Assembly: GCA_008729055.1 (NCBI GenBank)
Contig: SDUX01000002.1
Location: 6,673,485 to 6,737,484, forward strand
Source of the DNA: Pyropia haitanensis
Lineage: Eukaryota > Rhodophyta > Bangiophyceae > Bangiales > Bangiaceae
DNA length: 64,000 nt
Direction: 5' to 3'
Shown here: positions 11,201 through 22,185 of the stretch, one piece after another
How positions within the stretch are numbered: the stretch's first letter is position 1
Layout: each line of letters starts with the position of its first letter
Program-made: the position numbers and the translations under genes
The notes under the pieces: generated by a model
Told to the model about the DNA's origin: nothing
Seen by the model: the letters and a program-made list of their open reading frames with translations, nothing else
The model's database searches: none

Positions 11201-13766
11201 GCAGCCGCAGCAGCCGCACCAGCAGTCGATGCTTCCGCACCAGTTGCAGCAGCAGCAGTCGCAGCATCCTCAGCGGCCGAACCCGCTCACCCACCCGGGC
11301 CCCGTTGTGGGCCCGCCGTCGCCCCCAATGATGCGGATGGCGCCTCCGCCGGTTGCGGGGAGCTGGCCTCAGCCTAGCCCGTACGGCCCCATGCAGCCGC
11401 CGGCGCCTGTGCAGGAGAGCCCACCCACGATGGCGCAGCGTCAGCAGCTGCATCAGCAGCAGATGCGGATGTTTGAGGCAGCTTATGCGCAGCAGCTGCC
11501 TCGCCAGATGGAGGCGGTGTCGAAGGCGCGTGCCGCAGCGGCGGCGGCGGTTGCGCTGACCGCGAGCGGTGCCTCTGTGGCCGAGCACCAGCGCGCTCAG
11601 GCGGTGGCTGCCCAGGCAGACGCCCACGCAAAGGAGCAGACGATGTTTCTGGAACGCATCCAGCAGGCCGCTGGTCGCGTCGTGCATGCGTTTGCTGTGA
11701 TGGCGCGGCAGCAGCAGCAGCAAGAGCAGCTGCTGCGCAGCCAACAGCAGGCGCCTGAGGTTGGCGGCCGCTACGGGGTGGATCCGCAGTTTGCGGCCCA
11801 GTACCCGCCGGGGTCGCCACCATCCGAGCAACAGCTGAAGCAGCAAGAGCAGCAGCGGCAGCAGCAGGAACAGCAGCGGCAGCAGCAGCAGCAGCGATTC
11901 ATGCAGCAGCAGCAGCAGCAGCAGTTGTATCATCCTGAGCAGGCACCCATGCTGGTTCAGCAGCAGCAGCAGCAAGGGCTGGTCCCGCCTTTGGGTGCAC
12001 CTGGTGCCGGGGTGCAGCGTCAGCCGCAGCCCCAGCGGCCGGCTCAGGCTCCGCAGTCGTTGGCGCAGCAACAGCAGCAGCAACATCCTGAGCCAGACGC
12101 TGTACCACCTGCGTTGGCATCCTCATCGTCGGTGCCTGAGCCGAAGGACCATGTGGAAGGGGGGGTGGCTCAGGCGGCTGAGGCGCCCACTTCATCAGAC
12201 GAGGCTCCCGCGGTGGTGGCGGCACCGGACACGTCAGCGGCGCTCTCCAATGCCGACTTCTGGGGCAGCCTCCGTACTGGCAAGAGCCCCAAGGAGCAAT
12301 CGCCGGCGGCTTCTAGCGTGCCTGCTGTGCCAGCATCGGCGGCGGCAGCACCTCCCAAGCAGCAGCCGGTTGGGGAGACACCTACCGCATCGAAAGCGGA
12401 GCCGTCTACCTCGGCGGGGTCCCGCCGCAAGCCCGCGGTGGCTGCGGCGCCGCCGCCTGCTCCTGTCGCGCCCAAGAAGAAGAGCCTCGCGACGCTGCCA
12501 CCCGTGTCTGCGCCAGCGGGGCCGCCGCCTTCACTGCGGGAGATTCAAAAGGAGGAGGACCTGCAGCGGGAGGCGGCGTTGGAGGAGCAACGCAAGTCGT
12601 CTTCCCTGCAACGCGAGGCGGCGCAGCAGCGGCAGCAGCAAGCAGGGCGGGAGCGCCAGTCGGCGGTGCCGTGGGGCACGTCAGCGGCGCCCACGGCCCC
12701 GGCTGCGGCTGTGAACGTTTCTGGCGCTGCGTCGTCCACGTCGGCGATGACCCTGACTCAGATCCAAGAGGAGGAGGAGGTGAAGCGGCTTGCTGCAGCG
12801 GCTAAGGTCGCTCAGAAGGCCGCGGTGGCCGCGGCGGCCCCCGCGCCCGCACCCGCGCCTGCTCCTGCGCCGGCGCCCCCGCCGCCGGCGCCTCCGGCAG
12901 CTGCTGCGTGGGGGGGCAGCGGGGTGGCGGCGTCGACGCCCAAGCTGTCCCTCCGCGAGCAGATGATGCTGGAGGAGCGGCGCAGCCGGTCGTCAGCCGT
13001 GGCGTCGAGCGCAACGCAGCGCAGCGGCTGGGCGGGGCTGGTGGCCAAGAGCATCCCGGCATCCCAGCAACCGCCGATGTCCCGGCCCGCCGGCTTCTCT
13101 GGTCCTCCGGGGATGGGTGGCGCTGTCCCACCCGGGATGCGCCGGCCCTCCGACGGGCCTGCGCGGCTGCCGGCGGCGTCGGTGGCGACGCCCAGCCGGT
13201 CAGCGGGGCCGCTGCCGTCTGCGTCTAGCGGTGGCGGCCGCAAGGGCGGCTCCGGCGGTGACGCTGGCGGTGGCAAGCGGAGTGGCGGGGAGCTTGCCGA
13301 CGGAACAGCGTTTGGTGCCAAGCTCAGCCCGGAGTTTAGCGCCTGGTGTGCCGAGGAGATGCGCAAGCTAACTGGCAGCAACGACACGCTGCTGCCCGAG
13401 TTCCTCGCCACCCTGGACACGCCCGCGGACGTGGAGCAGTATGTTCGCGAGTACTTGGGCAGCGGCGCGGCGGCAACGTCGTTTGCGTCTGAATTTGTTC
13501 GCCGCCAGCAGTTTGAGAGCGATGCGGCGGACCAGTCCAAGGCAGCGGGCGGCGGTGGTGGCGGCGGCGGCGGCCACGCATCGTCGACGCCGAGGAAGAC
13601 CAAGGGCGGCGCCAAGGGCCGCAACGCCGCCGCTGGTAGCAGCCGGGGGCTGACTTCCGAGGCGGGCGGCAAGAAGAAGGGCAAGCGCAAGGGCGCGCAG
13701 GTGGACCCGGCCCTGCTAGGCTTCACCTCCACGACTCGCATGTACGAAGCGACCGACATGGACTGA
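8007..13766 (+). CDS. Large GYF-domain protein (GIGYF/SMY2-like)
   Basis: Single-exon protein of 1,919 residues. GYF domains bind proline-rich PPG-hydrophobic ligands, and GIGYF/SMY2 proteins act in mRNA repression and decay in the cytoplasm. The GYF domain is at about residues 676-733: VWQYRDPQGETQGPF, then LLEWHRAGYYDAELPVKR. Before it lie about 650 Gly/Ser-rich residues. After it come a charged Arg/Glu/Ala helix, long poly-Gln stretches (about 11190-12090), Ala/Glu-rich helices with LREIQKEEDLQRE-like motifs, and a folded C-terminal segment, FSAWCAEEMRKLTGSNDT to YLGSGAAATSF, like the tail of plant and animal GIGYF proteins. The protein ends in Lys-rich KKKGKRKG. ATG 8007 is chosen because the frame upstream has only a GTG. 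No frameshift despite many G runs. Confidence 0.88.
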
Positions 13767-15073
13767 GGAGGGCGAGTCTGACCGCACGTTGGCGGTGCTG
13801 TGTTGCGCAGGGCGATGTGTTGCCTTTCGTGTTTTCTTCTTCTTGGACTCTTGGTGCCGTGCGACATTTGTGGATGGGTTCCCAGCGCACGGCTTCCCAG
13901 CGCATGCTCCTTTTCGTGCTTCGTGTGCCCCGTTCAGGCCATTCGCTGCTAAAGTTGTGCGACGCCTCTGTCCGCTATCTCGCGCCGACGGACGCGCGCA
14001 GGACTGCCACTGCCCTTGTGTGTTGGCACACCCTTCACATCCACCCTGCCCAGTGAATCGTGCGTGCTCTATCGGCGTCTCCGTGGTGCGCTGGCACGCC
14101 GCGGAGTGGACCGCTGCGACGCGGCCGTCCCGCCGCCCCGTTTTGTGTGTTTCCACCAGAGGGAGAGAACAGAGGCCCGTCCCATTTTCCCGTCGAGCCA
14201 CTCCTCCGCGCTGCGCGCCCTCGGCGGCGGCGGCGACGGCGGTGAGCCGGTCGCCGCGTCCCGCCCAACCCAGCGCCAGTCTGGGCCGCACCCGCCGTGC
14301 CGTGTCCCTGGTGCCCCCCGCTGACGGCCGTCTCTTCCCGTGGCGACGCTCTGTCTACAGTCGACCACCGACGAGCCCGTCGAGGTGGGCGGCGCGACGG
14401 CAGCCCGGGAGCGGGCATGCGGGTCAACGTGGGTGGGGTAGGCAGGCACCGGCTCCCTGCCATCCATCCACCCCGACGCGTCTGCCCCCAGCTGGGCGTA
14501 TGCCTGCGCATGCCTACCCTTGCCTACGTCCAGACCTTGCCAGGCGTACGGCTTGACGAAACGCAACCATGTGTAGGCCTGTGCATGCGTCCTTGTGCCT
14601 GAGGAAGTGGGGGAGGACGTCTGTACGGCTCCGTCGCTCATGGAACACGTGTTCGTCCTTCGCACCCGCCCCCGCCCAGTGCACATGGGTATTTAGTACA
14701 GTAAATTTAGAGCATAAGTTCTATGCATTAACAAAAGCTGACCATCCTTTGCACGAGTTGGTTTGGGATCCGATCCAAAAACGAGGATCTCCTTTTCGCG
14801 CCGGCGACGTCCGTCTTCGTCGCCCGCAGCCTGCGCACGCGTACGTCTCTCTTGGCAGCCTCTGGCGCCCACCCCCCCCCCCTCCCCAGCACGGCCAGCC
14901 TGGCCCGCATCCGCCTGCCCCCCCCCCCCCACACCACGCTGGTGCGAGAGCCCACCTCTGCTCCCCACCATCTCCCCGGTTGGCCACGTTTGTGCCCAGC
15001 GTCCGCCGTCGCGGGGTGCCCGCCGTTGGCGCCCCCCCCCCCCCCCCCCGCACCCGCCCGCCCGGCGACGGCC
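13767..15073. other. Intergenic region upstream of the Era gene
   Basis: Holds the 3' flank of the GYF gene and the 5' flank of the Era-like gene. A short AT-richer patch at about 14690-14790 stands out from the surrounding GC. Open frames here have no recognisable domain. Long C runs lie at 14871-14882 and about 15030-15050. Confidence 0.5.
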
Positions 15074-17382
15074 ATGGCCTTCCTCCCGCCCGTGGCGCCG
15101 CTCGGCGGCGGCGGCGGCGCCCCCCCCGGGGGCGCCTCCCCAGCCGGCGGCCACCGCCCGCCGGCGGGCGTGGCGTGGCGGCGGCCACCGCCAAGGCGTC
15201 CCGGCCAGGCGGGGGTGCCGCTGGCGGTGCCGCCGGCGGAGCTGCCGCCGCTGGTGGCGCGGCGCCACCCGCCAGCCGCCGCAAGTACACGGCGGGGAGC
15301 AAGCGCACGTTTGGTGGCAGCGGCGGCGGCGGCGGCCGCGGCGGCGGCGGCGGCGGCGGTGGCGGTGGCGTCAGCAGCAGCAGCAGCAGCAGCAGCAGCG
15401 GCCGCAGCGCCGGCGCCTCCCCCGCCGCCCCAAAGTCCCGTGGCGCCGCTGGCAAGGCGGGCGTCCGCGGCCCGCCGCGGCCGTCGGCCGCCGCGGCCGC
15501 GGCGGCGGCCGACGCGGCAGCCGCCGACGCGGCGCTCGCCGCCGCCGCCGCCGCCGCCGCGGCCGGGCGGGCCGAGATGGAGTCGCGCCCCGCCGCGCTG
15601 CGGGACGGGCCACTCTCGACCGCCCGCGGCGGGCGGCTGGCGGGCGCCGCCGCCGGCGGCGGCGGGGCGGCGGGGGCGGCCGACGGGCTGCTGCCGCCGG
15701 CGTCGGCGGCGACGCGGTGCGGCTTTGTGGCGCTGCTGGGCGCGTCCAACGCGGGCAAGTCGACGCTCCTCAACGCGCTCATTGGCGCCAAGGTGGCCAT
15801 CGTGACGCCCAAAACGCAGACCACCCGCTGCCGCGTCCTCGGCATGGCCGTCGAGGGCGACACGCAGCTCGTGTTCCAAGACACGCCGGGCATTTTCGAC
15901 CCGCGCACCCGCCTCGACCGCGCCATGGTCCGCGCCGCGTGGTCCGCGGGCGACGACGCGGACGTGGTCGCGGTCATCCTCGACGCGGCCGCGTTTTTTT
16001 ACCGGGGGGAGGCCGCCGCCGCGCGCGCGGCGGCGGCGGCCGCCAAGGTGGCGGCCGACGCGGCCGCCGCCGCGGGGCGCCGCCGCGTGGCCGACGCGGC
16101 CGCTGCCGCCGCCGCCGCGGCCGGGGCCGCCTCGGCCGTTGCGGGTCGCGGCGGCGGCGGTGGCGGCGGCGGGCGCGTCGGTGGGGCAGAGGGGGTGGAC
16201 CTGGGCGCCGCGTGGGGGCTCGACGCCGCGGGCGGGACGGCCGCCGCAGCCGACGGCGTGGCCGTGGAGGCGGCCACGGGCCTGCCCCTGCCGTGGGGGG
16301 TGGCCGCCGGGGACGGAGACGCTGAGGAGGCGGCGCCACCGCTGACGGCCGCGACGCCCACCCCCCGCGACAGGGGTGATGGCGGCGGCGGCGACGGCGG
16401 CGGCGGCGGCGGCGGCGGCGCGGCAACGGCAGCGGCGGCGGCGGCCACGATTGGCGCCGCCGCGGACCCGGCGGCCGCGCTCGACCCGACCACCCACTCC
16501 ATTCTCACCTCCCTCGCGCGGCGACACGCGCGGGCGGTCGCGACGGCGCGCGTCGGGGACCACCCGTTCCCGCGGGTGCTGTTTGTGCTCAACAAGATGG
16601 ACGTCATCCCGTCGGCGGTGCACCCAGAGCTGGTCCGCGCGATGGAGGCGGCGGTGGCGGCGATTTTTGAGCCCCCGCCGGGCGCTGCCGCCGACGCCGC
16701 CGCCGCCGCTGCCGCCGACGCCGCCGCCGCCGCTGCCGCCCAAGGAGGCGCCGTGCCGGCGGCTGTCCCCGGGGTAACAGCAACCGGTGCCGACGGGGAC
16801 GGAGCCGCAGCAGCCCAGGCGGAGGGGGGCGACGGCGACGACCAAGCCGACGCGGGTGCCCCCTGGGCCGCCGCCGCCCGCGAGCGGATGGCCACCCCCC
16901 CCATAGTCGTCCGCGACGCGGCGGCCTGGGCGGTCATCTCGGCGCGCACCGGCGCGGGCGTGGCGGCCCTCCGCGCGCGCCTCGCGGCGGCCATGCCGCC
17001 CGGCCCGTTCCTCTACCCCGCCGACGACCTCACCGACATGCCCCTCCGGCTGCTCGCCGCGGAAGTCACCCGCGAGGCCGCGACGCTGCAGCTGCGGCGG
17101 GAGCTCCCGTACGACATTTCGGTGGCGACCGACGCGTGGACCGAGCGCCCCGACGGCAGCGCGCGCGTCGAGCAGGTGCTGTACGTGGCGCGCGCGTCGC
17201 AGGTGGGGATCGTGACGGGCGAGGGGGGCGGACGCATCAAGGCGATTGGCAGCGCCGCGCGGGCCGAGATGGGGCGCCTCTGGGGGCGGCCCGTGCACCT
17301 GTTCCTCAAGGTCAAGGTGCGGGGGGGGTGGAAGGACGAGCGGCGCGAGTTTGTCCGCTGGGGGCTCGACTACAACGCATAG
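15074..17382 (+). CDS. ERA: Era-type GTPase with KH domain, organelle-targeted, apparent 1-base frameshift near the start
   Basis: Bacterial-type Era GTPase, which binds small-subunit rRNA and assists 30S-type ribosome assembly in plastids or mitochondria. G1 is GASNAGKST (15739-15765), G3 is DTPG (15880-15891) and G4 is NKMD (16591-16602), followed by the G5-like ISARTGAG. The C-terminal KH domain has GEGGGRIKAIG (GxxG about 17218-17232) and ends VHLFLKVKVRGGWKDERREF, typical of Era. Between G3 and G4 lies an insertion of about 180 Ala/Gly-rich residues, and a second low-complexity insert lies between G4 and G5. The GTPase frame has no good start. The best start is ATG 15074 (MAFLPPVAPLGG), one frame off; one extra C in the C7 run at about 15124-15130 joins it to the GTPase frame and gives an Arg/Ser/Pro-rich transit-like leader. 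Which organelle is not decidable. Confidence 0.85.
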
Positions 17383-18049
17383 TGTCTTGCGGGGTGGGGG
17401 GGGGGTGAGGAGCGTGACGCGGCCGTGGGGGGGGGGATGTACTGTACCAGCTCTGACGCAAAAAAAGACACCATGCGTGCGACTCGCTCGCCGCGTCCTC
17501 GCTTCTCACCGGCACACTGCAGGCCCCTGTTGCGCGGGTGGGGTGCCGTCGCACCCCCGGGCGGGGGGGCCGCCCCCGAGCGTCGCGGACGGTGACCGCG
17601 GCGGGCGGCCGCCGCCGCGTTCATGGAGAGATGACCGCCGGGGGGACACGGCGAGGGGGCTGGCGTGACCGCCCCGGGGGGGGGGGAAGGTGATCGCGGG
17701 GGAAGGCGCAGCCGCTGCCGCTGCGCATGGACGCGGACCGATCTCTGACCAGGGGCCCGCGCGTCCTTTGGGTGGGCGCCGGGGCGGCCGTCCTTGCCTG
17801 GGGCGCCTCGCTTGCCCAGCTTGTCCACCCCACCCACGACCTCTCGCGCCCCCCCCGCGGCATGCTCGCTCGCTGGCCAGCTGGTTGCCCGGGTGGTGCA
17901 GGCAGCCATCCTTCCACCCACTCCGCCTACCCACCCACCCCCCCGTGTCTCTCGTCTTTCTCTCCCCACTCCCCCCCTCCCCCCCGCCGTCATCCGCACC
18001 TCGCCACCCCTCCTCCCCCCCCCCTCCTCCCCTTCCCAACACGCCCCCC
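17383..18049. other. Convergent intergenic region
   Basis: Between the convergent Era-like gene and the next minus-strand gene. GC-rich with C and G runs. I see no gene or structured RNA. Confidence 0.5.
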
Positions 18050-19466
18050 TCACAATACTAGCTGCTTCAACAGGCGCTCCCGCACAGCCTGCAGCGCCGC
18101 CTCGGCAGCCTCGAGCTCCTCCGCCGCCGCCACCGCGTCGGCGCGCACCGCCGCGACCAGCCGCCCCTGCCAGTCGTACGACGCGGTCAGCCGGCGGTAC
18201 ACGCCGGCAATCGCGTTGTACAGGGGCCCCAGCTTGCGCCCGCCCCGCCGGCCCGCCGCCGCCCACTCGCGGCCGCCCAGCGGCGGCAGCAGCGGCGCGA
18301 CCACCCCAGGGCCGCCCAGGTCTGCCGCCGACCGGACGGGCAGCGCCGGCGACGGGCCGCCGCTGCTGCCGCCGCCGCCGCCGCCGCTGCCGCCGCCGCC
18401 AATGCCGCCAATGCCGCGGCGGCCGCCGCCAAGGCTGCTGCCGCCTACCCCCCCGCCCCCGCCACTGCCGCCGACGCCACCCCCGCCGCCGCCCCGGCCG
18501 GGTGACCGTGCGCGGCCGGGGTGAACGAGCACCCCCGAAGCGGCGGTCCGACCCACCGGCGGCGGCGCAAAGTGCGCCGTCGACAGCGCGGCGGTGGGGA
18601 GGGGTGCCAGCGGCGCGTACCGGACGGCCGCCGCAAACGCCTCCTCCGCCAGCGGGTAGAGCCGCCGCACGTAGCGGAGGCGGAACGCGCGGCTGACCGA
18701 CTCGCCCGCCATCATTGTCGGCACCGCCGCGATGCCGGCCGGGCCGCCGCCGCCGCCACCGCCCCCACCACCGAGGATGGCGGCGCCGCCAAAGGGGAGG
18801 ACGCCCCCCCCCCCGCCACCGCCGCCACCGCCGCCACCACCGCCGCCACCGCCGCTGCCGCCACCACCGCTACCGCTACCGCTGCCACCCACGCCCATGG
18901 CAGCCACCCCCCCGCACAGCGACGCGAGGTTGCCGCTCCAGCCGCTGCTGCCGCCGCTGCCGCTGCCGTGGCGGTTCCCCACAAAGAACGCGTCGACACC
19001 GCCGCCGCCGCCGCCGCCGTCCCCCCCGCCGCCGTCGGCGGTGAAGGCGTCCTCCTCCCCCGAGCCTTCGTCGAGTGTCGACGGGGCGGCGCCCGCGGCG
19101 GCCTCGAGGTTCTCCAAGATGCTGCGCGTCGCGACCTCCGCCGCGTACAGGTGGCTGAGGCCCGCCTTGGCGTCCACGTACGCGGGCCGCACGGCGGCCA
19201 CGGCCGCGACGGCGGCGGCGCGGCGGCGCAGCGCGGCGACAAGCGGCGGCGGCACGCCCAGGCCCGCCGCGTCCGCCTCCGTCTCCCAAAAAATCGCCTC
19301 GAGCAGCACCCGCCGCTCCGTCGCGACCGCCACCGACGCCGCCGCGGCCGACTCCTTGGCCGCCGCCCGCGCCGCGGCGGCGCGGAGGTCCAGCAGCTCC
19401 GCCTCGGCCTCAGCCACCGCCGCGGTTGCGGCCGCCACACCCCCACCGCCGCCGTCGCTGCCGCTG

Positions 19467-19513
<47 letters not shown>

Positions 19514-20235
19514 TCTGCCACCGCTTCTGCCACCGCCGCCACCTTCTGCGGCGACACCGCTGCCGGCAACCACGTCGGCAACGGCTGCGGCGGCGGCCAC
19601 GGCCCCCCCCCCCGCCCCTCCCCTGCCGCCCACGCCCGGCGGCATGACCGCCACCCCCGCCGCGCCCGCGCGTGCCGCGACCAGCCGCGCGGCGGCCGAC
19701 GTGGCCGCCGCCTCCAGTGCCGCTCGCATCTTGGCCGCCCGCACGACCGCCGACGGCGGCGCCGACGGCGGCAGCGCCGCGACCGCCGCGACGAGCGCCA
19801 TCTTTTGCGCGTGCGTCGGGGTGGCCCGCCGCGGGGGGGGCGCAAACGGCCTCGCCGCCGCGGGCGCCGCGGGCGCGGCGGCCGCGGGCGCCGCCCAGCC
19901 CGCCGCGGTGCCCCCCCCCCCCCGGCCGCCGCCGCCGCCGCTGGCCGGCACTCCCCCCCAGGCGAGGATATCGCGGCGGGGTGGGTGAACGCGGCGGCCG
20001 CGGCGGGCCCAAGGACGCGCACCAGCGATGGCGCCGGGGGCGGGGGCGTCGGCGGCAGCCGGCGCAGCGCGCCGCCGGGGCCAACCTCGTACTGCGTGTA
20101 CTCGGCCGACAGGGAGGCGGGCTCGTACGCCGCGTAGTCGAGGCGCGGCAGCGGCGCGGCCGCGTCGGCCGACGCGGCCGACGCGCCGCTGCCGCTGCCG
20201 CCGCCGACGCCGCCGTCGCTGGTGGCCATTGTCAT
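18050..20235 (-). CDS. Unrecognised Gly/Ala-rich protein, apparent 1-base frameshift
   Basis: I do not recognise this gene. From ATG 20235 the N-terminus reads MTMATSDGG, then DYAAYEPASLSAEYTQYEVGP. After about 20 kb position 19.96 the reading continues in another frame through the rest: an Ala-rich helical region (HAQKMALVAAVAALPPS), a long Gly run, helices EAEAELLDLRAAAARAAAKES and VLLEAIFWETEADAAGLGV, a second set of Gly runs, SRAFRLRYVRRLYPLAEEAF, more Gly, and a C-terminal helix NAIAGVYRRLTASYDWQGRL ending LLKQLVL. One extra base in the C13 run at 19911-19923, or in the C7 run near 19952-19958, joins the frames. The pattern is helical blocks separated by Gly linkers. A possible extra upstream exon on the same strand (from 20802, MADPVDGGEGEGVEEA) is unproven. 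Confidence 0.6.
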
Positions 20236-22185
20236 GCCCGCCGCCGACGGAGGTGGGGGGGGGGGCGGCGCGGAGGGTGGCACGCCCGTCACCCCGCCAG
20301 GTCCCCACTCCGGGTGGCCGCCCGCCCCCGCGGCCGCGGCGGCTTGGCCGGCACGCAGGCCACCGCCGCCACCGCCCGGCCGCCACCCGCAGGGGAGCGG
20401 GGAGACACCCCCGGGGGCACCCACGCAGACCGACTACGGGGGCAACGCCGCCCGCCGTGCGGGGGTGCACCCCCCCCGCACGTCCACCCCGCCCCCCACC
20501 CCTCCCCCGCTCGTGTCTGGGGTGGCCGCCGCGGCGGTAGCAGGCCGCAGCAAACAGACCACTGGCGGCGTGCCGTGGCGCGGGCGCGTGACGTTCCCGC
20601 CTGGCCCCTCCCCCCCCCGGTCGCAGGCAGCCCGGCCGCTACCTCCTGATGCCCCCCTGCCCCACCCACTCTTTGCACAGGCCACGGTTCGCGGCAGCGA
20701 CGGGCGGCGTGGCAGGTGGTGGAGGTGTGGCGCGTCCTCCTCACCGCCCTCCGCCGCCTCCTCCACCCCCTCCCCCTCACCTCCGTCGACAGGGTCAGCC
20801 ATCACGGGTCAAGGGGGGGGCGGGGGGGGGGTGGCGGGGAGCCGCGGCATGCCGCGCTCCCCAACCTCCCCCCCCCTCCCGTCTGCACCCCGCCACCGCT
20901 GCCACTCCCTCTGCCCCCCCTCCCCCCCTCGCATGCAGGCGTGGCCGCTCGCCGCGGGTGCCCGCGGCGGGGTGGGTGGCTGCGCTCGCGGCGAGGACGC
21001 GCCGCGGCCGGCTGTCCCAAACGTGCAGGCTGCGCAGCATCGGCGGGAGGTGAGGAGCGGCGGGAGGGCGCGGAGGGGGGGGGGCGAAGTAAGGAGACAG
21101 GCAGGCGCGCTGCGCGGGCGGAGGAGGCAGCGGCCAACGAAAGAATTCCGAGGGGGTGCTGGCTGACGCCTACAGGGATAGAATTGCGTCGTCGTGCCAC
21201 CCATGCATAACACCAGCTGAGTTCTTTTGTCGTACTCTGCAGAATCGGGTACACTCTGATGTACTTATTCCTGTACCATTCTGTTCACAAGACAGTCCAT
21301 ACAGAATGTTGCCGCTTTTCGCTGAGCCCATGCTGTATGTGGCGCACGACTTGAGAACCCTCATTCTAATTGAGATGGGTCGACCGGGCGGTCAAAGAAT
21401 GTACGCTCGAAAGTCGCCCGGATCAACCCCTGACCGAAACTGTAGTTCTTGCATGGGATGCCAGCCCGGTCTGTCGGTATCATTGGCCTCGTCAAAGAAA
21501 CTGGGGGAGCTACGGAAGTCGATGACCGGGAGATCGACGCTCAGGCGCCCCATCCGCATGTCCGGCGGCAGAAGAGCATGGACAGGCTATGTAGCGCGGA
21601 TTACTGCACGGAGGCGACTGTAGTGCGCGCAGGGGCGAAGTTGGGCAACACTGCGACGCTCTTCGTCCTCTCTGTCAAACAGGGTGAGGAGGAGCGTGTG
21701 CCATTGATAGGCGGTTGCTCCCCTGGATGGACCTTGTGATTGGCCAAACAAAATGTAGCTCTTTTGTGTAAGCCAGCATTCTTCTAAAGTCGCCGCACTT
21801 TTTCTCGTCGATCCCAAAATAGGCAAAGTATGCAAATTGCACTTATTCCGCGCTGGCGCGGTCAGTCGTTATACAGCTGACGACGAGCTGTAAGCATGTT
21901 GGGTGTTACCTCTCCCGGACAGCAGCGGACGCGGATACAAGTGGAGAATGACTGTACTTCAGCGTAGTGGACGTGGTCGCTACGAGGCGGTGCTGCCTTG
22001 GTGGTGTGGTGCCTTGTCCGCACTGGGCAGGCGGACGTCCCGATCCGTCCGCGTCCGCGACCGCGGTGCTGCCCTGCCTGCTCCGCCACCCTCCGCCCGT
22101 CGCCGCGCATCTTCCCCCCCCCCCCTTCCTCGGCGCTCGTACGTCTCTTCCTCGCTGGCCCCCTAGCTATCCCTGGTTCTGTGCG
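20236..22185. other. Intergenic region with an AT-richer island
   Basis: The first 900 bases are GC-rich low complexity. About 21170-21900 is clearly less GC-rich and has none of the G or C runs of its surroundings. An open frame at 21156-21623 (155 residues) crosses this island but matches nothing I know. The last 280 bases form the 5' flank of the succinyl-CoA ligase gene. Confidence 0.5.

Noticed and set aside
14728..17298. Long minus-strand frame (856 codons) opposite the Era-like gene
   Set aside because: It mirrors the GC3 bias of the real gene, is Arg/Gly/His-rich and has no domain; the plus strand has all GTPase motifs.
21156..21623. 155-residue plus-strand frame in the AT-richer island
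   Set aside because: No domain, mixed composition and no flanking signals; kept only as a compositional note.
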